DNA from: Gentiana macrophylla
Taxonomy: Eukaryota > Streptophyta > Magnoliopsida > Gentianales > Gentianaceae
Direction: 5' to 3'
DNA: 64,000 nt
Assembly (NCBI GenBank): GCA_026214975.1
Contig: CM047813.1
Span: 29,724,589-29,788,588 of the forward strand
Below, one piece after another: positions 10,244-21,549 of the stretch. The notes below the pieces were generated by a model that had not been told where the DNA came from, did not search any database, and saw only the letters and a program-made list of their open reading frames with translations. How positions within the stretch are numbered: the stretch's first letter is position 1; each line of letters starts with the position of its first letter. A program made the translations under genes and the position numbers.

Positions 10244-11276
10244 TTGTATGTTTTATTATGTTTTAATATACTTACGACACCGTATATCGCGATGTTTCAC
10301 TATACTAATTTTGCCCATTTGTTGTGTATTTTGTATTTGATCAACGACAAATTTCATGATAGTTAATAACTATCAAACTTAATGACATGAACACATGTTA
10401 CAACGAGAGTACGTAAGAGTGATTGTGTGTATATATGTTAATTTCTTTTTCGTTAAGACAAAGACAAACCCCTTCTTTGTGTACCTGGTGGATCGAACAA
10501 CATCGAAGAAGCTAACTGCAGAGTCAGAGAATGAAAGGCTTCAGGCCTGTTTGGAGATTAATTATTTCGACTTAAAACAAGTCAAGAAAATAAAATATGA
10601 TGAAATAAAGTGAGATAAATGATTAGAAAATCGATTTTTTTTTAAATAAAATTTGTGTAGATAAAGAAATGATTCGGATAAAGTAATATATTGAATAAAA
10701 TAATGCTAAAAAAAGTAATAACTGAAGTGGCGAGAGATGATTTATTGTTCTTTCACATTGTTCGAGGAACCCAAGATGCTATCGGAGTAAAGGATCATCA
10801 ACAAGGGCGTTCTAGTGCGTTGTAGATTCTTATCCAAGACTTGTATCATTTGATGATGCCATGTGAATCGCTAGAAACATGTGAAGTGTATGGCTAATCC
10901 AATAACGAAAGTTTCGTAAGGGGACTGGAGCAGGCTACCATGAGACAAAAAATCTTCTTTCTAAAGTGATTCGATTCGGAACTCTTATAAAATAATGAAT
11001 TAAAAAAGTAGTAGAGGGAATAAAGTAAAAGGTGATTTAAACCGAATTGTTGTCCGAACGAATTGAGATCGTCTGCTGTAAAAGGGGGCTGCTGTGAATG
11101 CTGTGAGGTGAAACGGCGTCGTTTTGAAGCAAAGCGACGCCGTTTTGCTGTGATGTTTTTTTTTTCTTTTTAAAGTTCGCGACCAAAACGGCGTCGCGTT
11201 GCGTCGAAATGACACCGTTTGACGTCACAAAGACCGTCTGTCGCGTGAATCCGCCACATGAGAGGATTCGACCTCC
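10244..11276. other. Intergenic with repeated ACGGCGTCG motifs
   Basis: No gene recognised. Between 11112 and 11222 the motifs ACGGCGTCG and CGACGCCGTTTTG occur in both orientations, making hairpin-prone DNA. The segment from about 10543 (GCCTGTTTGGAGATTAATTA) looks like one end of a small DNA element, but no matching second end was found. Confidence 0.4.
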
Positions 11277-11284
11277 GTCCGAAC

Positions 11285-11771
11285 CAGGGCCGGTCCTACG
11301 CTTTTTAGCGCCGCTCGCTTAAAAAATTACTTATATACACAAAAAAAAAAAAATCGACCGAAAATACAATTTTTTTCTAATACATTCATATACAAACATC
11401 AAATTCATAATGCAAACACAAAACATACATATATATTAATACTAAATACTAATTCAACAACGCTTGAAGACATTTGGATGCGAAATCACTAATCAATGTA
11501 TAATCATTTAAGAACATATAAATTGTTTTATCGGGTTGGATATTTTTTTTAAGAATCTACTATATATAAATTTTTTTATTGGGTTGGGTATTTTTTTAAA
11601 GAATCTACTTATTGTTATCAAAATCGCTTTTTAATATACGATTTTTTTATAAATCGATCGGATTAACTCTATAAAAAATTTTCTGATAAGAAAACACGTA
11701 CTGACGCCTTATCGGGATCATCGCCAAGTTCGACCATGGCCGCCTTCCTGCTTGTGATAGGGCCGGCCCTG
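11285..11771. mobile_element. Non-autonomous hAT element, 487 bp, TSD GTCCGAAC
   Basis: The ends are CAGGGCCGGTCCTAC on the left and, reverse complemented, CAGGGCCGGCCCTAT on the right, a 15-bp inverted repeat with one to two mismatches. The 8-bp sequence GTCCGAAC is duplicated exactly at 11277-11284 and 11772-11779. CAGGG ends and an 8-bp duplication define the hAT superfamily. There is no transposase frame, so it must have been mobilised in trans. Confidence 0.9.
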
Positions 11772-11779
11772 GTCCGAAC

Positions 11780-12157
11780 ATACCCTTCAAATCTTTGTCT
11801 TCTAGCTATGAAAACTGTTCAAAAGAAAGAAATCGTGAATCGATCTTTCAGCACCCATGATTCTCTTTAAAAAAAAAACCATGTTGATAGAGAAAATTTT
11901 AATTGATGAATACTCAAAAGATGGAAATTTTATGTGTAAATACCTCGCACTTCCTTTTATACGAATAAAACATTTCACGCATAACTCCCAGTAATCTCTA
12001 TGTTGAAAGCACGAACCATCTTCCCTTCTTCCTTGCCCGGATCCAGGAATTCTTTCCAATGGGATAATCGAACCGTAAAACTATATTTTTAGTGAAATGG
12101 TCTGGTGCGACATAAAATAGAAACAATTAAGTGCAAATAGACACTAAGGAATTTTAT
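11780..12157. other. Intergenic spacer between the hAT element and the inverted-repeat unit
   Basis: An open frame on the minus strand (11802-12059) has no recognisable domain and is probably fortuitous. Nothing else is supported. Confidence 0.4.
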
Positions 12158-12229
12158 TTGGTTATAAGGACACAATTGAAATAGATAGACTCAAATACCC
12201 TTAATGAAGAAAAATTAAAATAAAAGGAA

Positions 12230-12467
12230 ATAAAAAATAAAGTGGTGCATTGGTTATGAAGCTGCTGTTTGGGAAAATATTAAAGAAAAAACAAAACGGC
12301 GGCAATGTTGTTGTTGTTTTGTATTGGTTTTTTTATTTTTTATTTTTTCTGGATGCTATACAAAAATGTCGTTGTTTTGTTTTGTTTTTTTTTTTTTTTT
12401 TTTTTTTCTGCTGCAATCTTCTTCTTTTTCTTTTTTTTTTCTTTTTTTTTTTTTATATTTATTTTTT
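12230..12467. repeat. T-rich low-complexity tract
   Basis: Long runs of T broken by C and G, with GTTGTTGTTTTG near 12308. It leads directly into the minisatellite array. Apparent reading frames here encode only Phe/Leu runs and are not genes. Confidence 0.7.
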
Positions 12468-14740
12468 ATCGCGGTGACCATCGCGTTGCATTGACCCACG
12501 CGATAAATTTACCACCATGATGCATTGATCACCCCGATACATTGACTATCGCGATTCAGTGACCACCGCGACGCATTGACCATCCCGATGCAATGACCAC
12601 CGCGACGCACGACCCATTGACCACCGCGACGCATGACACATTGACCACCGTGATGCATTGACCACCGCGATGCATTGACCACCACGATGCATTGACCACC
12701 TCGATGCATTGACCACACCGATGCATTGATCACCGCGATACAGTGACCACCGCAATTCATTAACCTCCGCGATGCAGATACACCACAATGCAGAGACATC
12801 ACGATGAAGTGACACCGTGATGAAGAGACAGCACGATGAAGTGACACCGCGATGCAGAGACACCGTGATGAAGTGACACCGCGATGCGGAGACACCGCGA
12901 TGCACTGACAACCGCGATGCAGAGACACCGCGATGCAGTGACCACCGCGATGCAGTGACCACCGCAATGCATTTGATCACCGTAATGCAATGACCACCCC
13001 TGAGGCATTGTTACCGCGATGTAGAGACATCGCAATGAAGTGACACCGCATTGCAGAGACACCGCGATGTTATGACATCTGACGATGCAGAGACACCGTG
13101 ATGCAGAGACATCATGATGAAGAGATGCCGCGATACAGAGACGCTGCGATGCATTCACCATCACGAAGCAGTGACCACCCCCATTGCAGAGACACCGCGA
13201 TGCAGAGACGCCGCGATGCATTCACCACCGCAATGCTGTGACCATCCTTATTGTAGAGACACCGCGGTGCAGAGATACCACGATGCAGAGACACCACGAT
13301 GCAGAGACACCGTGATGCACTAATAATCACGATGCAGTGACACCGGGATGTAGAGACATCACGATGAAGTGACACCTCGATGTAGACGCCGCGATGCATT
13401 CTCCACCGCGATGCAGCGTGACCACACCATTGCATTGACCCACGCATGCATTGACCATCATGATGCAGTGACCACCCCGATTCATTGACCACCGCGATGC
13501 ATTGACCACCCCAATTCATTGACCACCCCGATGTAATGGCCACCGCGATGCAGAGACTTCACGATGAAATAACACCGTGATGCAGAGACACCACGATGAA
13601 GTGACACCGCCTTGCGAGAGACACCGTGATGCATTAACCATCGTGAATGCATTCACCACCGCGATGACGCATGACCACCAGGATACAACGACCACCGCGA
13701 TGCAGAGACCACACCCGATGCATTGACAACAAATGATGCATTGACCACATCGATGTAGAGACACCGCGATGAAGTGACACCGCGAAGCGAGACACCGTGA
13801 TGCAGCTGACCACCCCGATGTAGAGACACCGCGATGCAATGACCACCCCGATGCATGAGACACCGCGATGAAGTTGACACCGCGATGCAGAGACATCACG
13901 ATGTTATAACATTTGATGATGCAGAGACATCGCGATGTTATACCATTTGATGATGCAGAGACACCGCGATGCAGAGCCATTGTAATTAAGAAACACCGCG
14001 ATGATGAAATGACACCGCAATGCAGAAACACCACGATGCATAGACACCGTGATGCAATGACCACCCCCGATGCAGAGACACCGCGATGTCCCTTTACCGT
14101 TCAAAAAAGTGTTCAAAAAAAAATCATGTCCAGAAAAATAAAGGGCCAAGTAAAAAAAAACGCGTCCGATGCAGTGACCACCCCGATACAGAGACACTGC
14201 GATGAGTTACACCCCTGATGTATTGACGCCGCGATGAAGAGACGCCTCGATGAAGTGACATCATGATGCATTTACCACCTCAGATCCATTGACCACTGCG
14301 ATGCAATGGCCATCCCCGATGCAGAGACACCGCAATGCAGTGACCACCCCCGATGCAGAGACACCGCGAAGCAGTGACCACCCCGATGCAAAGACACCGC
14401 GATGCATTGACCACCCCGATCGCAGACCACGATCACGACCACCCCGATCAAAGTGACCACCCCGATCTGAGACGCCGCGATGCGAGACACACTCAAATGC
14501 AATGACCATCGCGATGCATTGACCACCGTGATGCCTTGACCACCCTCAATCTATTGACCACCGCGATCAGCTGACCACCCCGATGCGAGACACACCGCGA
14601 TGCAGCGACCACCTCCGGCGTAATTATCCACCCCGATGCGTAAAACACCGCAATGCAAGAGACAACGCGATGTGAAGACACCGCAATGCAGGTGACCACC
14701 CTCATGCAGAGACATTTGATGATGCGACACCACAATGAAA
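12468..14740. repeat. Minisatellite array 1, 16/17-bp units (ACCGCGATGCAGAGAC type)
   Basis: About 2.27 kb consist of units such as GATGCAGAGACACCGC (16 bp), GATGCATTGACCACCGC (17 bp), GATGCAGTGACCACCGC (17 bp) and GATGAAGTGACACCGC (16 bp). They occur in mixed order with many point changes and small indels, mostly at the CGCG step. Two unit types that differ by one base intermix, which rotates the reading frame and keeps several frames free of stops. Long frames on both strands are therefore by-products, not genes. A short unrelated insert lies near 14090-14165. Confidence 0.95.
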
Positions 14741-15429
14741 TTTTATATTTTTCGACTCAATTTCAAAAAATAGATTTATTTTCTTCATAAATTGACCTCA
14801 AACGGCTACATCTTTTGATATAAAACTACGATTAACATAATTCTTTCATCCTAATTCATATTTTTTCTTCCTCTTTATTCTGATATCTTATTTTATGAGC
14901 GACACCTTATGCAGTGACACTCAATGACACCAACATTTTGTGAAGTGACATCCAATGACAACAACATTTTATGAAGTGACACCCTATGCAGTGACACCAA
15001 CATTTTATTCCAAATCATTCTCCCAATTGAAGACGCGGTTTAAGTTTGATTTGAAAGAAAATTAGTGCAGTGACATGAAACTTAAACCACCATCAAATTT
15101 ATGTCATGCTCATGTGTAATTGTATCTTAAATAAAACTATGAAGAACAAACCAATGGTTAATGTGAAGAAATATTGGACAAACTTCTTTTCTTTGATTTA
15201 CAGCCGCAAAAGCCACACCATCAAGTCTTTGTACATAAACTAAACCAGCACCAACTTGTAGAGCATCATTGTCAATTTTACCCATTTTCCAAACCCAAAA
15301 GTTACAGCTTGTAGCTCTTAGTACATCATATGAGAAAACACGTTTGAAAAAAAATGAAAAATAAAACCAACTCATTTTCTAAGAAATGACAGGACAATTT
15401 AATAAAAAAAAAAATCGAAGGCAATTTAA
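14741..15429. other. Spacer between arrays; holds block A and pre-array motifs
   Basis: 14746-14935 (block A) is homologous, in direct orientation, to 16470-16660 (block B), sharing CAAACGGCT, ATCTTTTGATATAAAA and CTCTTTATTCT. It is followed by simple, non-arrayed copies of GCAGTGACACCAACATTTTA and AAGTGACACCCTATGCAGTG (14905-15010). These look like the ancestral sequence from which the array units grew. The minus strand from 15330 to 15127 is open (MGKIDNDALQVGAGLVYVQRL...), with no recognised domain. Confidence 0.6.
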
Positions 15430-15970
15430 TGACAGAGACACCGCGATGCAGAGACGCCGTGATGCAGAGACATCTCGGTGAAGTGGCACCGCGATGCACT
15501 GACAACCGTGATGCACTGACCACCCTCGATGCCGAGACACCGCGATGCAGAGACACCGCAATGCAGTGACCACCCCCGATGCAGAGACACCACGATGCAG
15601 AGACACCTCGATGAAGTGACACCACGATTCATTGACTACCCTAGATCCATTGACCACCAGAATGCAGTGGCCACCCCCGATGCAGAGACACCTCGATGAA
15701 GTGACACCACGATTCATTGACTACCCTAGATCCATTGACCACCACGATGCAGTGGCCACCCTCGATGCAGAGACACCGCGATGCACTGACCACCCCCGAT
15801 GCAGAGACACCGCTCAAGCAGTGACCCCCTCGATGCAAAGACACTACGATGCAGAGACACCACGATGCAGTGACCACCCCCGATGCAGAGACACCGTGAT
15901 GCAATGACCACCCCCGATGCAGAGACACCGCAATGAAGTGACACCACGATGCACTAACAACCGCGATGCC
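15430..15970. repeat. Minisatellite array 2, same 16/17-bp units
   Basis: About 540 bp of the same unit family as the larger array, in the same orientation. It includes a higher-order duplication: ACACCACGATTCATTGACTA and the following bases to CCACCCTCGATGC recur at about 15620 and 15705. Confidence 0.95.
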
Positions 15971-16469
15971 TTGTTATATTTTATTAAAAATTAAATGAAT
16001 TCTAAGAAAATAATCGAGTTTACGAGCCGAGTCGAGCTATATCGAGTACTTAGCGAGTCAAGTTCAATCTTGTCTTTTTATGGCTCGATCGAGCCCAAAT
16101 TTTTTTAGTCGAATCGAGCCCTATGGACTATCAACTCGACTCGGCTCGATTACACCCCTAATGTGAATGACATTACACTTATTTTACAAAGTTACCGAAT
16201 TTATGTATTAAACTGTGCAGTGACATCAATGTCAATGCATAAATTCTTTGATTGTAAATGCATTGACATCAATGTCACTACATCAATTCTCAAATGATCG
16301 TAAATTTTGGATGTTAAAAAACATGAGCATAATTATTCAAATCTTTCAAAATTCATTTTATCTTTCAAGTTCTGAATCCAAACAATCAACTGATCTCACT
16401 TACATCAAATAAACACATCTGATAACTTTCTTTTGACATGCAACATTAATTTATTATTGCCACTGATAT
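15971..16469. other. Spacer with a TCGAG-rich element end
   Basis: From about 16013 to 16160 the sequence is rich in CGAGTCGAG/TCGAGCC and ends GGCTCGATTACACCCCTA, a motif familiar at the ends of plant hAT-type repeats. The opposite end was not found, so it is likely a truncated element. Further right, TGCAGTGACATCAATGTCA at 16215 and related copies are more non-arrayed relatives of the minisatellite unit. Confidence 0.4.
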
Positions 16470-16660
16470 TTTTCCTACTTAATTTTAGAAAATCAATTTT
16501 TTTCTTTATGAATTTGACTTCAAACGGCTTTATCTTTTGATATAAAAATTAAAAATTCAATCAACATAAATCTTTCACCATAATTTATATTTTTTCGTCC
16601 TCTTTATTCTAATATCTCATTTTATGAACTGACACTCAATGACATCAATAGTTTATGAAA
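16470..16660. repeat. Block B, direct duplicate of 14746-14935
   Basis: About 190 bp matches block A with many substitutions, keeping CAAACGGCT, TTTTGATATAAAA and CCTCTTTATTCT in order. It also ends in non-arrayed ACTGACACTCAATGACATCA motifs. A unit of about 1.7 kb was therefore duplicated before or during array growth. Confidence 0.7.
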
Positions 16661-17342
16661 TGACACCCTTAAACAAAAAGATTAATTACATTGGTCAACA
16701 AAAGTGTTTATTATCTCCGGCCAATCTTGTATTTGCTGCAAACGTGATATTTCTTCAAGTTGTCTTGCAAATTTTGTGATACACTTGTCTTAAGTGAAAT
16801 TAAATCAATGTCACTGCATCAATTTTATTCCAAACTATACTCAAGAATGCTCTTTTCATCAAAGCCACGCATTTCAGCCATTTCTCCGTTTGCAAGTTTC
16901 ACTAAGCAAATGCTTGTCAAGAGGCGATCGGTCCTCGTCGATTTGGAAAATGTGCTCGATCTATCTTGACTTGAGTGTACACCAAACCATTTGCATTGGC
17001 ATGTTGTGTTCCATTTCGCAGCCCCTCCATCAAGAATTTAGAAACACCAACATCAACTGAAATGAATAAACATTAGAAAACCTTTGAACAAAAGAAGTCG
17101 CTTTAAAATGCCTCAAACAGAAACCGTAACAAAGTCAAGTCAAAATCAAAACTCAGACAAATGTAATTGCTTCTACATTCAACGATTAGCAACGATAATC
17201 ACTAATAGCTTCACCGATTAGGCAATAATTATGCCACACAAGACAATCCAGTTGAAATTTGCCAAACAAAAGCCAACAGCTTGCCTCCAGAACACTTTTT
17301 TCACATAGATTCAACCATTCCAAACCGCAAAAAATATGAAAT
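16661..17342. other. Non-coding part of the inverted-repeat unit
   Basis: Contains another non-arrayed unit relative (AATCAATGTCACTGCATCAA near 16803). Open frames at 16760-17060 are short and show no domain. Nothing further is supported. Confidence 0.4.
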
Positions 17343-18458
17343 TCAACAAGAGCCAAACAAATCACTATCCCACCAAGAAATCACGAAAGACCCAACAATT
17401 TCACCCCCCACAAAACTAATAACAAGACCACCAACAATGCCATTTTTCTTCAATGACTCTTCAACCAATTTCTTCACCTTCTGCTTTTTACAACTCGCAT
17501 TCAATCTCATAACAAGTCCCAAAATCGTAAATTGTTTCATCAAGATCCACTTTGAGGCCATTCCATTCATAAAGCTTATCAGAAGGAAAGCACTAAAACA
17601 AAGATTACAGAGCATATTGATTTTTCGGCATAACTCTAACACCATGTTCCATCCCAAATTGCACAATCTTCTTTACATCATCAACAGAGTACACCATATC
17701 AACAAGATTAAAAGACATATCGTAAAAATCCTCCGATGACTTCATTAGTGAAAACTCGGTTTTGTTTGAACAAATTTGCCCAAGAAACATCATTTTCACC
17801 AATAATAAAACTTCATTAAGAACACTATCCTTAGAAGGTACAATAGAGCAAGTTCTTTAACAGTAAGATTTTTGACAGTAGAGTTCAACCAAAAAGCATT
17901 TTCGTGGTTAAAGCAACATTAGCAGCGAGCTTATCCTTAAAATTGGAGAACCACATCATCATGAATAACATTACCATTGTTCTAAAAAAAATAATAACAT
18001 TACCATCAACTATATTGCTAATTCTCCTAGCAGAATCCAAAACAGCAGCAATAGCAGGTAAACCACCAGAATCGGTCACAGCAGAATGCTTCAAAAGTGT
18101 ATCACTGATAGGAGGAAAATTCAATACCTTGGAAGGGAGAGGATACGCTGCAACAACAGGTGTAGCAGCATAAAGCAGAATTGACTACCAAGGAGTCTTT
18201 CTTTGAGGTCTGAACCGCAGAAACTAGCCATCCAGACTTCAATCTCATTGAAGAAGATTCAGTTTGCGCACCAATCTTCAAAGATACAAAGGAACCTGAA
18301 CTCTGAGAAGGAGAAACCGAGATTCCGGCAATGGGAATTTCAATACCGGCAAAAGAAAGAACCTTCTTAGCTGGGAGGACAATATCGGGGGAGCTATTAT
18401 CAAAATCCGAAGAATGTGCAATGGGTAACTTGGGGTCCTTCCGATTCTTCTTACCCAT
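17343..18458 (-). pseudogene. Decayed reading frame, possibly LINE ORF1 / gag-like
   Basis: The minus strand starts MGKKNRKDPKLPIAHSSDFD at 18458, preceded by a pyrimidine-rich leader (about 18460-18660). It continues through several frame breaks: SDTLLKHSAVTDSGGLPAIA, then SWANLFKQNR, then FYDMSFNLVDMVYSVDDVKK, and a basic C-terminal part to 17343. The SWANLFKQNR step resembles the conserved W-x-x-LF-x-x-N-R segment of plant DUF4283-type gag and LINE ORF1 proteins, a weak but specific hint. Several frameshifts make it non-functional as written. It lies just inside the right inverted repeat of the 12-18 kb unit. Alternative: an unrelated host gene fragment captured by that unit. Confidence 0.35.
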
Positions 18459-18745
18459 GAAAGAAAATCAATAAAGAGATTGAACGAGCAAGTTGAAAAT
18501 AAAAAGAGGGCTCAGAAGAAGGGAATTTCCGGACGGAAATTGCCAAAAGCCATTGCCGCCGGTGAGAGAAGCATCTCTCAGATCTCCATCTTTGCTTGCT
18601 TGATGGAGGACATAAAGGATGGAAGAAGAAGGGGGGTGAAGAAGAAGAAGGCATCAAATCTATTTTTCCTTTGTTGCAAAATCATATCGCGTTATTGTCT
18701 AAGGGTATAATAGGAAAGTCGTTTAAAATATGTCCTTATAACCAA

Positions 18746-20162
18746 TTATGTTTTATGTGTGTCCTAAATGCCTAGTAAGTCTCCAAATCAGTCCTTATAA
18801 ACAAATACCCATATTTTTTATCTCTAGTTGAGTCATTGAAACCTAAAACTACATTTTTAACAATAAATGATACTTTTTAACAACAAATCTACATCGTTTT
18901 AATACTAAAAAAAATAAAATTCTATGGGTCTCAGTAGGTTCACATAACCCCCTTGAAGCCGTGGCGCTAGTGGAGTCTCCGAATCGTAAAACCTATATTT
19001 TTTTATCCAAAAGTTTGTTTCAACATGTCACCAGAGCTTAAAACTATTTTTTTTTATTAATAAAATGATATTTTTTTAATAATAAAACTAAAAAAAAAAA
19101 AAAATGAATCTCAATAGGATCGTGACCCCTAGTTACACACATATCCCCCAATGCATTGAAGTACATACATCCGCCCCTGCCTCCTAGTCAACTTCTTCAC
19201 CATTGAAGATGGAGATTCTTCTAAAAATCATAACTAAATATCTCTGTTGCTTCAAAATTCAAAAAAGAACCACCAAAAGACGATCAAAATCTCGAGGAGG
19301 TCAACATATAAATTTCTTGAAGCAAATTGTATGGTAAATCTCTCCTCCTTTCTTTTCAGATATTTCGGCCATGGTAGAAAAATTAGGCCTTTTTCTCTTT
19401 GAATCGTAATATATATCACCATGCTTAGATTATTTTTGTTGATATCTTCTTGATCAAGAACAGTCCTTTGATGGTAGGAAATCATAGAGGATATCATGTC
19501 GTGTGGATTAAATATTTAGCAATTTAGAGCTAAAATTTCGAGTTGATACATAAAAGGAATAAGGTAAAATGATCTTCTCATCAAAAGATGTTTTCCAGTT
19601 CAGCTTTTAATTTGTTTTTTGTGATCACTGATCATACTATTTCCGGAAATTAAGTGTGTTGTCTTTTACACTCATTTACTCACCGAACTACGTACTAGAA
19701 TGCCTTTGGTATTTGTGATTTTTACGTAAAATTTTATTTGTTCGATCCATTTGACTTTTCACATAGATTAAGAAAAATATAGTTAATAATTTGAATTTTA
19801 TAAAATGATTCAATATTTTTATATTTATATTCTTTAAACAGTTGTTGGAGTATCTAATGTTACACAACTTTTATTGTAAATATTGTAAAAAATGAAGGGC
19901 ATTTGAAGAAAATTTGATAATTAAGCCACAAAGTAGATACTTATCTTAAGACAAACTAAAAATAAAACGTGGAAAAAAATGGGACGAAGGAAGTATACAG
20001 ACATGGGACTACTTACGTACTTTATGCATGGTTTGTAACGGCATGTACTCTTTATATATAAGGGGTATATTTGTCCGAGATATAATCTCGGTCTTTTTAT
20101 CGTTGACCGAAACTAATTAATTAATTTAATTAACCGATCTTTTTCCTTTTTACTAAAGATAT
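18746..20162. other. AT-rich intergenic; imperfect direct duplication
   Basis: 18851-18960 and 19038-19130 share the order TTAATA..ATGATA, poly(A) and GGxTCTCAxTAGG, so a block of about 100 bp is duplicated. No gene is recognised. Confidence 0.4.
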
Positions 20163-20400
20163 CTACTACCTCCGTCTTATATTATAAGTCATCATATCAA
20201 TTTTCATATGTCCTACAATATAAGTTATTATTTCAATACAATAATTAATGTCATTTTTCTTGTTTTATCAAAGCTTTACATTATTCTAATCAGCCTAAGG
20301 GCATATTAGTCCACAACTACCAAAGTTGGATCATTTATTGAGTTTTTTAATTTGTGTGCACAAAGATAGGATGACTTATAATATTGAACGAACGTAGTAG
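20163..20400. mobile_element. Stowaway-like MITE (Tc1/mariner)
   Basis: The left end CTACTACCTCCGTCTTATA and the inner ATTATAAGTCATC are mirrored at the right end by GATGACTTATAATATTGAACG. CTACCTCCGT plus ATAAGTC termini are characteristic of Stowaway MITEs. The right end has drifted, so the element is older than the copy at 26189. Confidence 0.65.
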
Positions 20401-20880
20401 GTCCCAATAAATAATGGTTATATTTTTCTTTTTCTCAAAGTTATCCTTTTCCTAAATAAAATAATTCTTTTAATTAATACTTTCTTATAAAATAATATAT
20501 ATCATACTTCCTCCGTTTTTTTATCTATCACATTTCAGAATTTGCTTTTTATTTATTTATCTGTCATTGTATATTTCCAATGCATCATTTATTACTTTTT
20601 TTTCCCCTTCTTTACCAATAAAGTATTTACATCTCCAATAAAAATATATATTTCCAATACTTAAAACACATCTACCAACAAAGTATTTACATCTCTAATA
20701 AAAAAGATACATTTCCAATACTATATTTTAAACATGTTAATTATTTCTTAATTTGTGTGAATCTTCTCTCTGCGACAAATTAAAAAAAAAAAGAGTATAA
20801 CACATGGCATCACTTTTTCTTCTTGTTAGCAAACCCAAATTTTCTCTTGAATATAAGCACACAATCGAAGGAAAACAGAA
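20401..20880. other. Intergenic with a one-ended MITE remnant
   Basis: ACTTCCTCCGTTTTTTTATC at 20505 looks like a Stowaway-type end, but no inverted partner was found. TTTACATCTCYAATAAAAA recurs at 20626 and 20686 as a small duplication. Confidence 0.4.
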
Positions 20881-21549
20881 TACTAGCAGAAATATAAAAA
20901 CACTTAATTGATATTTTATTGAATTGAGTTCTTCAGGATACAGATGCTAATTTAAAAAACAAGATAAAGATAAAAATGCAACTAAATTTTGAATAAGATA
21001 AATGAAGATAAACAATAATGTTTAACAATTTAATCTTAACAATATAATATCTATTATCTTCTTTTTGACTCCATTCTTATCTCATGTGATCTGATCTCTA
21101 ATACCCTCCCTCAAACGTTGCCGGTGTTGGAGGCAACGTTTGCCGTCAATGAAGAAGATGATTGGTCTTTTTGACACCCACAGCTTTTAGCTCTCGGCTC
21201 TTGGCTCTTTTGGCTCTTGGCTCTCGGCTTTTAACATGTGGCTCTCTTTTTTTTTTTTGTCAAAAAATATTTTCAATTTTCTCCGAGTCAAAAAGAAGAT
21301 AGTAGATCAATGTTACAAACCCCCACCTGCACATTTTTCCGGTAAAAGCTGCTCATGACCGAATAGACGTTAGTCTGACGGCTTTGATACCACCATAATA
21401 GAGAAATATAAAAGAGATTGTATTGTATTGATTCAACTAAATATAGAGTATAAATATATAGGGTTCGGTGACTTAATCAATAATTCACTACAAGTAATAA
21501 TATTCAAACTATATTATCTAAATACTCAATCTTGTCATTATCTCTAACA
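20881..21549 (-). mobile_element. Small non-autonomous LTR element (TRIM-like), 669 bp
   Basis: Read on the minus strand, an LTR starts TGTTAGAGATAATGACAAG at 21549. The primer-binding site TGGTATCAAAGCC (complementary to initiator Met-tRNA) follows at 21392-21380. A short internal region ends in the polypurine tract GTTTGAGGGAGGG (about 21116-21104), and a second diverged LTR (TATTAGAGATCAG, 21103 to about 20881) follows. There is no coding sequence. Size and parts fit TRIM-type elements. LTRs are diverged and no target duplication was found, so it is old. Confidence 0.6.

Larger units (their letters stand above)
12158..18745. mobile_element. Inverted-repeat-bounded unit (about 6.6 kb) carrying minisatellite arrays; MULE-like candidate
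   Basis: TTGGTTATAAGGACA at 12158-12172 is exactly inverted at 18731-18745. Inside it, ATACCCTTA follows after exactly 22 bases on both sides (12195-12203 and 18700-18708), so two blocks keep the same spacing in opposite orientation. Outward similarity continues with indels (ACTAAGG / ACTAGGC). The unit encloses two large minisatellite arrays, two copies of a 190-bp block and one minus-strand reading frame starting at 18458 next to the right end. Long inverted ends enclosing gene-like sequence fit a Mutator-like or Pack-MULE element, but no transposase and no clear target duplication were found. True outer ends are not fixed. Confidence 0.5.

Noticed and set aside
12468..14740. CRISPR-like array
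   Set aside because: Units are 16/17 bp and contiguous with no unique spacers, and the genome is a plant nucleus.
12509..15947. Many long open frames of Cys/His/Arg/Ser-rich repeats on both strands
   Set aside because: They are by-products of the 16/17-bp minisatellite, whose units lack stop codons. The same peptide pieces appear in several frames and there is no promoter or splice logic.
16760..17060. Overlapping plus-strand open frames
   Set aside because: No domain, no start context and overlapping frames; they lie in the non-coding part of the minisatellite unit.
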